Below are positions 1 to 11,655 of a stretch of 64,000 nucleotides of DNA, piece after piece. The stretch comes from Micropterix aruncella (Eukaryota > Arthropoda > Insecta > Lepidoptera > Micropterigidae). The DNA lies in assembly GCA_944548615.1 (NCBI GenBank), contig OX155980.1, positions 42,682,601 to 42,746,600 on the forward strand, written 5' to 3'. The notes under the pieces are model-generated. The model had not been told where the DNA came from. It ran no database searches and was given only the letters and a program-made list of their open reading frames with translations. Made by a program: the position numbers and the translations under genes. Position 1 is the stretch's first letter. Each line of letters opens with the position of its first letter.

Positions 1-240
1 TAGTAAAAGCTACTTAAAAAGTAGCGAAGGAAATCCCAGCTTGTATTGGGAAATGCTTATGTTTGAATGAGATATACTTACGGATGTGCACGACTTTCGA
101 CGGTGCAATGTAAGTTTAAAGGTCCTTTTGCAGTCGACTAACGATCACTATTCATCCATATATCTCATAAATAGGGCTTATCCTTATGCAACACAAAATG
201 CCTTCAATTGAGACGAATTAAGCGAAAAAATAAAAAATTA
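1..240 (-). repeat. Partial unit-B repeat at the window edge (inverted)
   Basis: Reading the minus strand gives the middle part of the ~630-bp unit B that is tandemly arrayed at 59.4-63.75 kb. It includes the short palindrome around GCTACTTTTTAAGTAGC and the stretch running to the AT-rich block before CGCTTAATTCGTCTC. Homology stops near 229, where the motif GAAGTGATCAAT appears in the opposite sense, as if a tiny inversion sits at the breakpoint. The copy continues beyond the left edge of the window. Confidence 0.85.
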
Positions 241-255
241 AACGAAGTGATCAAT

Positions 256-575
256 ATATATATAAAGCCATGAAATCAAATTATATAAAGCTTAAGTAAT
301 TGAATAAAGCTTTGTCGAGGACTTTGTGTATACTCCTTGAAAATAAATAAAATCAATCAATTAAGCAACGGATACCTGCCGGTATCGGTTTCCCTAAAAC
401 CGTCGGTTTGCTAAATATACAATACTTTTTGCGTTTCAATATCTAAGCGATACCAGTGGATCGAACCGATCAGTTACAACTTATAAGTCGGTTTCCTTCA
501 TACAAAATGTGATATAAATGTAATAGGAAGAAAAAGTGGGGGTTCGGGTTATTGTGGGTTACTAGGGGGATTACT
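256..575. other. AT-rich DNA, nothing recognised
   Basis: No long open frame and no transposon domain. There is a short TA-rich stretch next to the unit-B breakpoint and a palindromic CGATACC/GGTATCG-like patch near 370-410. No function is proposed. Confidence 0.5.
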
Positions 576-577
576 GG

Positions 578-840
578 TTGTCATTAGGATGCTGCCATCA
601 GGCTGACACCAGAATGCTGGCGCCAGGTGGTCGGCACTAGCCTGGCACCACGAAACTGGCGCCAGGATGATGGTACTGGTGACACACCAGGATTCTGGCA
701 CTAGTTTCGCTCCAGTATGCTCCATCCAGGCGAGCCCCAGGATGGTGGCTCCATGTTAACACCCGTATGCTGGCATTGGGCTTATATCAGGATACCGATA
801 CCGATCCCCACCGGGATGCTGGTACCAGACTGCCTCTGGG
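578..840. repeat. Decayed minisatellite built on a CAGGATGCTGGCAC-like unit
   Basis: Variants of the words CCAGGATGCTGG and GGCACCAG recur roughly every 12-25 bases, followed by a purine-rich GGGGAGGG block and a 13-base C run near 967-979. The short reading frames on both strands here follow from the GC-rich repeat and are not taken as genes. Confidence 0.6.
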
Positions 841-1012
841 GGGAGGGAGAGGTGGGGGGTGAATTGTGGGGAGAAGGCGGTTACGAGGAAGGTTTTGCGG
901 TGGAGGGGTTTTCGGGAAGGAGTGAGGATGTTTTCAGGGAAGAAGGGGGTTCCAGGTTGGGGGTCCCCCCCCCCCCCTGGAATTACGACCATACATAACA
1001 GCTAACTGAGAC

Positions 1013-2145
1013 TGGAAGCGAACGGTTTCGTGCAGCTTGGGCCACAAGATCCATTTTAATCTCAGATCGGCTCAACTCACGGATCAGCTCCTATTCAGAA
1101 GCCTCCTAGTGCGGAAGGCTTCCCTGGGTAAGGCTCCCGGCTCTCGGGCCTCATAAGCTGGTGGACCGGTTTCTCCTGATGGGATTTCATCCCGGCGCTA
1201 CTGGACAGTTTGCGCACCGTTCGGCAACGCCAATCGCTTGAGCACTCTGAATAATTTTTGAAGGAGTCTGGAGACTTTGGAAATATACTGTCTCCTAAGC
1301 AGCGGGGGTCCAAGGCCCTACTTGACATGAGCAAGAAGAACCTTAGAACCACTATCGGTCTCCTCACCGGACACACGACCCTTAGAGCTCATCTATTCAA
1401 CCTTGGCTTGACTCAGAGCAAGGATTGCCGAATATGTGGCGAGGAACCTGAAGACAGCATACACATTGTTGGTCGCTGTCCAGGGCTCGCCGCCAAAAGA
1501 CACAGTTTACTGAACGAGCCTTTCTCGAACCCATCGATCTGCTCAACCTGAAGGTCAGTGACCTACTTGGACTGGTAAGAAGTACCGGGCTACTAGGTGA
1601 CCACTGACCTAACCACACAGTGGGTAGTTACAAAAGACCTTACAGATCTAGGTGACATCAAGGGCTGGAATCAAGCCCCCCACTCTATCTACTACTACTA
1701 CTACTACTAAGCAGGGGGGGTCGATGTTGACCTGTTGTCATGCCACTTTTAAAATAACCTTAGGCTACTCGATCCCGTGTGGCAAATACGGGCAAAGAAC
1801 GTCCAGGTCTGCGATAAATTCAAATTGAATTACTGCTGTAATTACAACAGTTAGAGGCTGCGTAAGCGACTACGGACCCGTAACCAGTCGGAAGGATGGA
1901 GGTATCCTGAAGGTTAACTCTGGACGGAGATATCCTACCAAAACTGGTAGTTAGGGGGCGAGGCTACCTGCTTTTACCTTTCCCGGTGCCTCGCCTTAAG
2001 GCGTTGGCCTCTGACGGGCAGCTAGACGGTAGACTGTCTTGTCTCTAAGTCTTCTACGCTCATCCCACGGCTGAAAGAATGATCACATATCGTTATACTA
2101 GCCTGGGGTGACGAGTTCGCCCGCTGGAGTCGACACCGCCGTACT
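1013..2145 (+). mobile_element. Family R GC-rich retroposon, copy 1, with nested LINE
   Basis: A GC-rich non-coding element flanked by the direct repeat GCTAACTGAGAC at 1001-1012 and 2146-2157, which reads as a 12-bp target-site duplication. Its own sequence lies at 1013-1310 and 1723-2145 (about 720 bp) and is interrupted by a LINE fragment. The same family occurs at about 12.26, 18.65, 24.25, 35.2, 41.58 and 55.6 kb. The shared landmarks are an opening GCAGCTTGGGCC-like word, GGAGTCTGGAGAC, and a terminal GGGTTCGCCCGTTG-like word. No protein is encoded. It may be a SINE-like element or the non-coding end of a LINE; the latter is inference. Confidence 0.75.
1311..1707 (+). pseudogene. 5'-truncated I/R1-type LINE: ORF2 C-terminal zinc knuckle
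   Basis: The translated segment carries LLTGHTTLRAHLFNLGL, then CRICGEEPEDSIHIVGRC, a CX2C...HX4C knuckle. This is the usual C-terminal region downstream of RT (and RNase H) in I/R1/LOA-group LINEs. The upstream part of the open frame (1258-1310) belongs to the host repeat, so its apparent ATG is not a real start. A frameshift near 1510 hides the real end, which in the next frame runs to a stop near 1608. The 3' UTR ends in a (CTA)n tract instead of poly(A). The direct repeats 1296-1310 and 1708-1722 (14 of 15 identical) mark insertion into family R. A dead fragment. Confidence 0.8.
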
Positions 2146-2157
2146 GCTAACTGAGAC

Positions 2158-2597
2158 CATAACGAGCATCATAGTTTCAATGACTCAGAAGCCATACCGC
2201 ATGATAATTTCGATGTTAGTAGTTCGTAAAATAAATAATGTAATTTTGGAACCATGATAATGTACAATTTTATATTCGTTAAAACTGATGGTTTTCTAGC
2301 TGCAATATGGACTATATCCCCATAACTTTTTTATTATGTTTTTTTTCAATACTCCCTAGGTGTCCCGCATATAAAAGAGCGCGGGGCGCCAATTTATTCA
2401 AGGCCTTAGTTTCACGTGGAGCTTTTATGAGGAAACGATAAATATAATTAAAGCGTGTCTGTCGTCGCTTTAATCCCGCCGCATATTGGACGCAGCACAG
2501 GCTTGTCATAGCCGTGTATATTGTTTACCCTTCATTGAAAAAAGGCAATGGTGTGTATTGCGTTTAGAGTTAAAAAAGGCTTGCACGTATTTACTTG
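2158..2597. other. Non-coding DNA between elements
   Basis: AT-rich with a short GC-richer patch (2370-2500). The 65-codon minus-strand frame there has no recognisable motif and is not called. Confidence 0.45.
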
Positions 2598-3895
2598 TTA
2601 TTTATTTATTTATTAATTAGTTTCAAATAGTATTCAAGGGCATTACAGATGAATCCAATTCGCCCTTGAATATTAAAGCTGGAGTGTAAGTCTAAAAATA
2701 AATGACTATATAACTAAATTAATGCTAACATTGAACAAGAAAAAAAACATAAAAATATAAAACTAAATAAAAGACAGATTATGATAAACATGAGATAGCA
2801 GGGAGATGCCTTTTTAGCTGCCAAAGGGATGTACAAAAGATATCTATTTCAGTGGGTAAGGAATTAAGAAGAGCTATAACCCTTCCCACTGGCCTGTCTA
2901 CAAAAATATTTGTACGGTGGTACGGCACATTAAACAATAGATGCGATCTCCTCGCTGTGTAATTTACCGGTACGTACAATTCAAACTTACATAGTATCTC
3001 TGGCAAATAAATCGTTCCTTGAATAAGTTTATATGCAAATATAATTAGTGAAATATATCGACGAGTTTCAAGACTGTTGTATCCTACCATTCCTAGCACA
3101 AAATCTGACGGAAATAAGTATGGATAAATATTGTATTTTCTGTAATAAATATATCTTAAAAATTTTCTTTGAATACGCTCTACCATCTGAATGTATTTGT
3201 TTTCACTTGTACACCAGATGACCGAGTTATATTCAAGTATGCTACGGACTAAACAATTATATAGTAGAAACATTACATGAATATTATTAAACTGTTTGCA
3301 TATGCGAATAACAAAACCGACCATTTTGCTAGCACGATTACAAATATTTGTAATGTGTGCACGGAAGTTCAACTGCGTATCAAATGTAATTCCCAGGTCC
3401 CTCACATCGGTTGACCTTTTTAAAATTGACCCGTTTATTGTGTATGGGAAAAAGCAAGGTGTTTTCTTCTTAGTGATGGTTAAAACAGAGCACTTGTTAG
3501 TGTTGAATTCCATGTCATTGACAGAGCCCCATCTTGAAAGTGCATCTATATCTTGCTGTAATATTTCCGCTTCTCGAGCATCTGTTATTTGATGAAAAAT
3601 TTTCACGTCATCAGCGAATAGTGAGCAGTGACTATATTTTACAAATTTAGGTAAATCATTAATGAAAATGAGGAACAAAATCGTAGAGAGATTCGCACCT
3701 TGCGGCACCCCCGAATGAACCTTAAAGAGGGCTGAATCGGAGGAACCAAAGCTGGCTAATTGTCTCCTGTTTTTGAAATAGCTTGCGAAGAACTTCACAA
3801 GATGTTTAGAGAAACCGAAGTCAAAAAGCTTCTGTAAGAGGATGTCTCTGTTAACCCTGTCAAATGCCTTGGGCATGTCCAAGTATATAACATCT
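2598..3895 (-). mobile_element. LINE-D, 5'-truncated jockey-superfamily LINE
   Basis: Minus-strand LINE whose 3' tail is an (AAATA)n-like tract at about 2598-2616, followed inward by a 3' UTR and then the RT C-terminal half. Coding homology fades above 3,895: the residues before the FD catalytic block are still readable to about 3,945, where a TGA interrupts. Upstream RT and endonuclease are missing, the usual outcome of incomplete reverse transcription. Its closest relative in the window is the plus-strand copy at 22.4-24.2 kb. Confidence 0.85.
2779..3882 (-). pseudogene. LINE-D reverse transcriptase, C-terminal half (367 codons)
   Basis: Would be the palm, thumb and C-terminal part of a non-LTR reverse transcriptase that primes at nicked chromosomal DNA. 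Visible motifs in order: KAFDRVN near residue 5 (RT block with the first catalytic D), SGVPQGANLSTILF near 57, FADDVKIF near 89 (the catalytic AD-D box), DLGITFD near 160, LVRSILEYNSVIW near 211, then RIQRKF. The frame is open through the whole segment and ends at a normal C-terminus. The initiating Met lies inside the RT domain, so this is a truncated gene, not a functional start. The SGVPQG and FADD boxes place it in the jockey/CR1 superfamily; the exact clade is uncertain. Confidence 0.85.
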
Positions 3896-3945
3896 ACTTG
3901 GAGGCCACGGTCCAGGGCGAAATGAGATGAGATGGCAATACCTCA

Positions 3946-4836
3946 GCATTCTCGACCCTTTCACCAAGTACTTTGCAGAAAGGCCCGTCAGTAGAATTCT
4001 CTGACTCTTCGCCAGCTGCTGCACTCAGCATGTTTTAAAAATAACTGAAATTACATTTATCGAGTAAATAAAAGTTCATCAATGCCCTTCTCCTCACAGG
4101 TCAATTTTACCTTATAAATCCTAGTCCCCAATCCCTTCCCCATCTTCTCCCCCCCCCCCCCTTCCACCCCTTTCTTTTCCCTACCCACCCCTCCCATCCT
4201 ATCCCATCTCTCCTTTTATTAGGAAGCACTTTTAGCTATTAAAACACTTTTATTAGCTTAACCTGAAACAATGTAATGCAATATTCATCTCTCTTTTCAT
4301 CCACTTCTAATTAGAGTATATAATTTAATCTTTTCTCACTTGCAATTCTAGTGACAATATGATAATATGGTACCATTGAGCTTGTATGATGATGAAGATG
4401 GGAGGTGAACATAGGAACTCCTCAATGGTTTCGATTGACATGCCTCGATGAGGCTTTTAGTTACATATTGTGACTAAGAGTTGAATAGTTGTATTGTAGT
4501 TTTGTTTTTACAATCTTTGTGTATGGTGGCCGAAGAATCGAGATGGAAATATAAGGGTGGGCATACCTTGCAGGCAGTCTATATAGCGTACGCATAGATA
4601 ACACCTCTATATGCATCCTAGCAATATTACCTAGGGTGCATATTGTGGTGTTATTAGAGAGTGATTCATGGGTTTCCCTGAACCTAAAGCGATATTGACC
4701 TCGGCAAATTTGAAAAATATATTTTTTCCAAGAATGTCGATACAAATGACAACATACTATCTATAATATCATAACATAATAATTGAAATATTAACAAATT
4801 CCAAGTAAACATCAATCAGAAGATAAAACGGATTGA
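3946..4836. other. Low-information DNA with C-rich and pyrimidine tracts
   Basis: A pyrimidine-rich stretch at 4120-4215 includes a 13-base C run. The 94-codon minus-strand frame at 4461-4745 has no recognised domain and is not called. Nothing else is supported. Confidence 0.45.
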
Positions 4837-4837
4837 G

Positions 4838-5078
4838 AGCAATCCAAAAACCCCCAAACGACAAGAACACAGAAATCGATAGAGATAGAGGAGGACCAAA
4901 AAAGACTAGCGGAGGAGACAAATTCGACTGACGGTGGGCACACCGAGCCGAGTGAGAAAAAAAATATATCAGAACAAAATTCCATTAAAACTTGTATTCC
5001 TACGACTAAATCCAGTAAAGCAAATGGAGATCGTGGCGTTTTAAGTGCTACGGCTCGGACACGACTGAGACCTTACTA
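4838..5078 (+). other. Open hydrophilic stretch of about 80 codons, unrecognised
   Basis: One frame between two stops reads as a Glu/Lys/Thr/Ser-rich segment (for example IEIEEDQKRLAEET) and has no ATG. The composition resembles retrotransposon ORF1/gag linkers, but no motif supports that. Recorded as a possible decayed coding remnant only. Confidence 0.2.
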
Positions 5079-5079
5079 A

Positions 5080-6560
5080 AATTTACACAATCAAAGCCTT
5101 AAAAGGTTTAGTTTTATTTAACTCTTATAAATTTACTGAATCTGTTCGATAAACGTATCTATATCCGGCGCGCTCAGATATTCGCCAGACTTATCGCAAT
5201 CCTACTCTATAAAAAACGCTCCTTTGTCGAGGCGCTGTTTGGGTTAAATAAATAGCTTATAATGAGCAATGTTCAAGAAAAACCAAAATGATTAATTAAA
5301 ATGTCTTTTTTCGTATCGGAAAATTTGATATAAAAATCATTTGGTTTTTGTTGTTTTTTAACGAAAGGACGGAAAATAGTACAAAACCCTTTACAGACTA
5401 GTCTGGCGGTTTTTTGTATTGTATTTTGGATGTTTTTCGATCAAAAACGTAAAATTTTACGCATTTCCCGCCCTTGCCCGTATTCAACCTAGGTGGGAGA
5501 AAATAATTAATTCTAGATCAGGCTTGATATGTTAAATAAATTATTTATTTTTATAAAATATTTCAAATAATTATTGAACAATATATATATATACATATAT
5601 ATCAAATACACATGAATAATATCATATACACATGAATAATATCAATATTTTAACAGGGCAAAGAATCCTCCACCGCCATAAACAAAAGCATCTAGAATTT
5701 TCAATTTACCATTTTGTAGAAATCGACAAGTTATCTCGTTATAATTTCTATAACTAAATTTGTTGTATTGTTTAACCAGAAATAAATAAATGTATATAAT
5801 TTGAAGTTGAAATATTTTATTTACCACATTGTCTGCTACGAAATCATATGATATTTGTGCATTCTTACCAAATGTATAATATATTTCATTTTTATAGTAT
5901 TTTGACCAAATACACAGCTACAATTAAAGCGAACGTAAAGATAGGTATTGCAAAAAAAACAACGCGTCGTTGCAGTTTTGGTTGAAAATAAGCCACAATC
6001 AACCCCGGTTTGGATTTTTAAGCTGTATAATTTACACCGATTATTACCACCGTCGGTAACAGAATATATTACGACACAATATATAAAAAAAGACGCTGAA
6101 ACTAAAAAAACTACACCGAAAAACAAAAACGCGTCGGATGCTAAAATGGCGAAAACATTTCTAGCCATCGAAATTTAAAATCACGTGATTGTATATAATA
6201 AAGTTCTAATAGTGCAAGAAATATAGAATCTAAAAAGAAAAATACTCTTAATATAAAGAAATAAAAATTAAGAAATTTTCTATTTCACCGACATGGTTTG
6301 TCTGTCATTACTGCGCAGGGCTATTCATATTATTTATGTCGATCCAAAAAACAATCAATGTAAAAGTCAAAGTATGGAAAAATTTAGGAGGGTTAGGTTA
6401 CACTTACAACCAATGCATACAAACATACGATAATATGGTGATTTTGTCTTCCATTCGTACGTCTGTATCTGTATGTCAACGTCTATTATTCATCTAAACG
6501 TTTCGTTTGTAAGCTTTCGTTAAAACCCTGAATGGCTTTATTTGTGGGCACGACCGCCGA
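5080..6560. other. AT-rich DNA without recognisable genes
   Basis: Contains a short (TA)n tract at 5581-5602 and a tandem pair of an about 21-base unit containing ATACACATGAATAATATCA at 5608-5645. Two overlapping opposite-strand frames at 5836-6178 (110 and 76 codons) show no family motif. The minus one has hydrophobic stretches, but random AT-rich DNA gives the same. Confidence 0.4.
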
Positions 6561-6725
6561 CAAAAAAGGAGTGTAATGTATTAAGGGTTCATGTATGTAG
6601 GTTTTTCGTTTGTATATTCCACCATAACTTCTAAACGATTGAACCGATATATAAGAGTGTGGTAATATTAAAATCGCTATGTCATCTCGTGTCCAAAGAA
6701 TACGTGCGACGACCCCTTGCCTTCA
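6560..6725 (+). repeat. Short copy of a dispersed repeat (CCATAACTTCTAAACG type)
   Basis: Shares the words AAAAAGGAGT, GGTTCATGTATG, TATTCCACCATAACTTCTAAACG-like and TATGTCAT-like with the longer copies at 8.04 and 25.15 kb. Family unidentified; no coding capacity. Confidence 0.6.
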
Positions 6726-8040
6726 TATAAGGAAAATGCAGCGTCTTCGATATAAATCGCCGTGTTACGTGTTGGTCTTGCTAGACAGTCATCAATAGTT
6801 TAATTTTTTCGTTCTTCTTCTTAATACTACTGCGTAGGCCCTCATTACCTAAAAATACTGCGTAGAAGGAAGTGGTGAAAAGAAATGTGGATCATAAAAT
6901 TGAAGGCGTGTCCACGAGGGTCTGAGCCCAAATACTATATGGATGGTTCACCGAAGGAAAAAATATGATTGCGAGGGACGAAGGCCTGTCTGAGAGGGCT
7001 GCTGGCACGAGCTCTAAGCAGGGACGCGCCAAGTAACACACCAACGACGACTAATCTTTATTAAATATCCGAATCTCTCACATATAGATTTAGTTACAAT
7101 TTTAGGTTATCGAAATTTTACAAATTTGAAATGCTATGATTTAAAAAAGAATGCTTTTTTCCCGCCCTGACAAAGTTGTAATATTATACTAACTATTATG
7201 TAAGAAAAACTTTAACAATATAAATACATCGTGTTTCACAAAGTATGTAAATAGGAAAAGTCGCTTTTGAGCAAAGTTTATATTTCGTGATCGCCACGTT
7301 TTGAGATAGATTGACCGTAGAGATCTTAAGATACGAAAAAGGTATTTCTAGGAAATGTATGTCTGTGTATGTGTGTGTATGTGTGTGTTGGGTGTGTATT
7401 TGAATGTGTCTTTCTGTACCCACTATATAGGTATTTACGCGATAAATTAAAACCAAATTACGTACAAAACTATTTCATCGTAATGACGATTTGAAAAAGC
7501 TGATGAGAGATATCAGCCGTTTTATTTATGCCGGACTTTTGATTAAAAAATTAAATCATAAATCCGTTAATTTATTACTGGTCACAAAAAAAATATTACT
7601 GTGACTTAGAATTCTGATGGCATTGACTAAATCTCTTATTTAATCTAAGCCTCTTTGGACATTATTAGCTGGTTTCGAAATGAAAATTATAAAATCTGAA
7701 AACTGTATATTAATAATACTCTGTTACTATTGATGCTGGAATGGAAAACCAAAACATATTAGAATCCTGAGAATAAGGCGTTACAAGTTATTTTATGATA
7801 TTTTTAGTAGTTTTTGAGTTTAATAACGAAATTTTGAAATTAGGCGTAAAAATTTGGAATCTGTAAAAACACGATTATTATGCAGATAAAAAATCAATTA
7901 AATCGACGAGAAAACAAAATTACTATAAAATCGAATGCAAACAAATTATCGCACTTAGTAGGAACAGGAATACATTATAAGTCGCTTTATCAAGAGCAAA
8001 TTTGGAAAAATTAATGATTCCGTGTATCAACCAGATTTTT
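6726..8040. other. Non-coding DNA with a TG microsatellite
   Basis: A TG-rich microsatellite lies at about 7358-7400 and explains the His/Thr-rich minus-strand frame there. The remainder is AT-rich and unrecognised. Confidence 0.45.
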
Positions 8041-9022
8041 TAATTTTTTGACGCGAATGTATTTTATCCCGTTTATTTATTCCACCATAACTTGTAAATG
8101 CTTAAACTGATTTAGAAGTGTGTGATATTGTTAGAATCGGTATGTCATAGAGTACCAAAACTGTCCAAATGTCAAATAAATAGTTGTCCAAATGTCCTAA
8201 TGCCAATAAATAATGACAAATACATCGTGTTAATACAAACACATCAAATGAAATACAAGTGAATACAATACAATTACATCAAATGAAAGGTCTGATTAGG
8301 TAAATTGAAAAAATATACAGGCGTCTATATGGATAAATGCATCTCCAAAAAAAAAATTACCAATAAACCAGAGCAAGCAGCAACAGCGTGGGGCGGCGCT
8401 GCCAGCGGGAGGCTATAAATATTTAGCGTCACGAGCGGCGCGCGATCCGCAGGGCACCCAGCCCTGCGACACCAAAAAGCTGGATCAATGGGCACGGCGC
8501 ACTTAAATCTTCGCTATTGCTAATTTCCCAGCGAAAAACGTTACTTTTCTTGGACAAGGCCCGTCGACTGACTCACAGAATGCGCGATCGTCCATAGCGC
8601 TGGATGTTTATAGAGATTACACTCGTAAATCCCGATCAACGGGACCGTAACGGAGTTTCCGTAAATTGAATTTTGCTTCAACGAATATTGTTTATAAAAA
8701 TATTCTCTTAAAACTAACAAGTTCAAAACATTTTATTACTTAGGATGGACAAGATATTGGCAGAAAAAAATCATTTGACAATGCGTCAAACTCAATGCGA
8801 CATTGATCCAAACGAAAAAAGAGTTTCCCATCTCATCTACTTACGTAGGTACATACAAGTTTTGTAAAGTATTTTTTGGTCATATGAATTTTTACTGCAG
8901 TTGGGCGATAGTTTTGTTTATGAAACATATTTTGAAAAGTCCCTCAGCCGCTTTTAATTCTTTTTAGTTCACTTTTTGTAACGGCAGTCGTCTTTTTTAA
9001 TATTTTAATTATTGTTCCAGTT
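8041..9022 (+). repeat. Dispersed repeat, long copy (relative at 25.15-25.74 kb)
   Basis: Aligned landmarks shared with 25150-25740: TTTATTCCACCATAACTT near the left end, an ATACATCGTG-like word, a GC-rich GGCGCGCGATC block, GCAGGGC, and the right-hand TTTTTGTAACGGCAGTCGT followed by an AATTATTGTTC-like word. The copies differ by many indels, so they are old. No reading frame is conserved. The element class is unknown; a Helitron or other non-autonomous DNA element is possible. Confidence 0.6.
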
Positions 9023-10800
9023 TAATGGCTGTTGGAAAAACACGAATGCGCTCGGATTTTAAAATTTTAATTGTTTCGGTTGTCATCGTGTGCAGCCTTA
9101 AGTAGCCAAAAATAGCCGAAACAAGCCCCGCTCCAACTTTTCGGGCGAGAAAATTAGATGTCAGTGTCATAATGCAGATTGCGCTTGTTTCAGCTCATTT
9201 GTAATACATCCTCTTAGACAAAACCCCACGGCAAGTCCGGCGAGGATGGACTGACTTTCAATAACCGACTGCAAATAACGAGAGTGGCGGTAAACACGAT
9301 AAATTATTCCGTTCGGTTGGCTGACGAGTAGCTCGCTCAGGAATGGCGAGCCATCGACTTAATCTAACTACTCTCTCAGCGGCAGGCGACCAGTAGGGAG
9401 TGACAATGGCCGCATTGCTACCTCCGCTAGATTCACAAATTAATACATAAATTCAATTTAATAAGGAACTGGCTACGAGTTCAGCTGAATTTTATGCTGT
9501 AGAATGGAAGTTATGGAATGTAATATTATAAAGCATACAAGGGAAAATATGAGGACCACGCAGTACATTCTGTACAAATCGTCTTTGTGAACGCCTTACT
9601 AAGCAGACCGAGGCTAAAAAGTAAATACGATGATGTTGCAGATGTAGCAATTATATGATACCAATGGAGCCTATATAACCTAAGAAGGATTTTTATATTC
9701 CCTAAACAAAGTCGATTATTTCATAGTCCTACTCTGCTACCTGCGAGTAGTGTTAATCTTCTGTGAGTCCATCGAGGTAAAAAAAGATAATAAAGTTCAA
9801 ACTTGCCAAAGATACATACGTGCTATTATATGTTAGTTAAACAATTAATTTTGGAGAGTAGAACGAGGGTACCAGCTACTGACTTTTTTTTAGAAAAAAA
9901 TCACATCAGATTACTTGCATTTGGAAAATAGAAAATAAATACTATTACTTACAATCTTGATTTCAATCAAAAAATATTTTTACTTAGAAAATATGCATAA
10001 AAATCATTTGTTTCTTCTTTCTTTGATATTTTTACTAGAAATTGTCTGTTTTTTGACAAAGCTGCTATGATTGATTATAATATTGTAACACAGCAATGAT
10101 GCATTTTCCCATAGAAATAGGTTTTTCAAACAAAACACACAAATTAGTTCGGCAAATCCACTTGTTGGTAATCCAGCTTACGAGCAGAAATCCGAAAGGT
10201 GTAAAAATGTTTAGTGTTATGCGAAAATATACTGGAGATTACACCGTATTCATCCAGCTTGTTGAGCTCGCGCGAGCAACTCGATGCAGTGCAGATATAA
10301 AGTGCCTGAAATTATGGCTGAATTGCATGTAAAAAACTGCATGGAAATACTGATCTTGGTATCAATCCGCTATCTCAAAAGAATGGAGCGACACTTACCT
10401 ATATTATCACAATATCACTTAAAAAACTTTATCCTTATTTTTATTTTTTTTTTTTAATTTTGTAGCAGACTATTAATAAAACAGAAAAAATCTGGTCTCA
10501 CAACAGCAGCAGCAAACAAGAAGGAATGGAATAATGATTGAGGTATTAAAACATGTGATTTATGCAAAAAAAAAAAAAAAGTAATATTTATCTAATAAAT
10601 TGATTATTATTTGTTGCACGGAAATACTCTCAGTTGACAATGAACTGTCGAATAGATTTCTATTTTTTTTTATAAATTGGAATATGATACAGGAAACGCA
10701 GGTAATCCATGATACAGGAAATCCATGTGCAAAATGCACAGAAAAGTGATTTTATTCAAAATTAAAGTTTGAAAGGGAAGGAGATGGTCAAAAACTGGAC
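9023..10800. other. Non-repetitive DNA, no gene supported
   Basis: 9030-9430 is moderately GC-rich and rich in homeobox-like AT cores between CpG-containing stretches. It could be a conserved non-coding region, but that cannot be judged from one sequence. The 78-codon frame at 10096-10332 has no motif. Confidence 0.4.
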
Positions 10801-10802
10801 GC

Positions 10803-11655
10803 GTAAACGAATCGCTCTCCTCTAATTTCGAAATTTTAGAGGAGCGGTCTGCGGCAGCTCGAGAGGACTCTGAAACATTTATAAGGAGACCCGGAGTCGA
10901 TGAAAATCCTACGCCTCTGAAAGGCTCTCAGGGGGAAAATAGTAAATTGAAAATTATAAAGGTTTAGGAAAGGTTTCGGTCGCTAAAATAAAAGCAAGCG
11001 AAAAAAACTCTAAAAGAACTGAAATCGCTTCTGAAGGCAAGGCGACCGAGAATATATAAAAAAGATGAAATTGAAATCTTCAAAGTAATGCTCATCGGTA
11101 AACAATTTGTAAATACGTTAATACTTATGAATATGCAACAGCACATAATTAAAAGGAAAATATACGCATTAATTTTGAATCGACACAGCTCTTATTCGAG
11201 CAGTCGCATATTGATTCATTTTTATGTGTGTTTCAAATTGTATGGTAATCATTCACTCATTTCGAAACTGTAGGCATCTGAATTAAATTCACAAGTAAAT
11301 GTTGATTTCCTCGATAATGTTAATTTTGTTAGGAAAGGAAAGGAAAAAGAAACTGCGACCTTCGCGACTCCCCAATGTCGCACCATAGCCACACCTTCCA
11401 AATATGGTAATATATACATTCCTGGTAGACATGACGCGCATCCGAAAGGATAATGATTATGGTTTAATGGGACTTTCCATTATCAATTTTTCCCCTTTAA
11501 GCACTTCAGGGGCGGAAGGTTTTTATCGACCTCAAGCCTCCATAAGGAGGCATAGGGGGACATTTATAAAAATGTCTCAGAGCCCTTCCGAGAAGCCGCA
11601 GGCCGTATCTTTATAATTTTTATTGTAAATTAGAGGACAGCGATTCGTCTTTAGC
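10803..11655. repeat. Inverted repeat pair, imperfect arms of about 160-175 bp
   Basis: The left arm (10803-10965) and the reverse complement of the right arm (about 11478-11652) share AACGAATCGCT, CCTCTAATTT, TGCGGC, CTCTGA-ACATTTATAA, GTCGAT-AAA and a GGGGAAAA-like word in the same order, around a spacer of about 510 bp. This is a fold-back arrangement typical of old MITEs, or of two inverted insertions. No transposase is present. Confidence 0.6.

Noticed and set aside
1258..1310. Start of the zinc-knuckle protein at ATG 1258
   Set aside because: This part is family R sequence upstream of the LINE insertion point, so the ATG is accidental.
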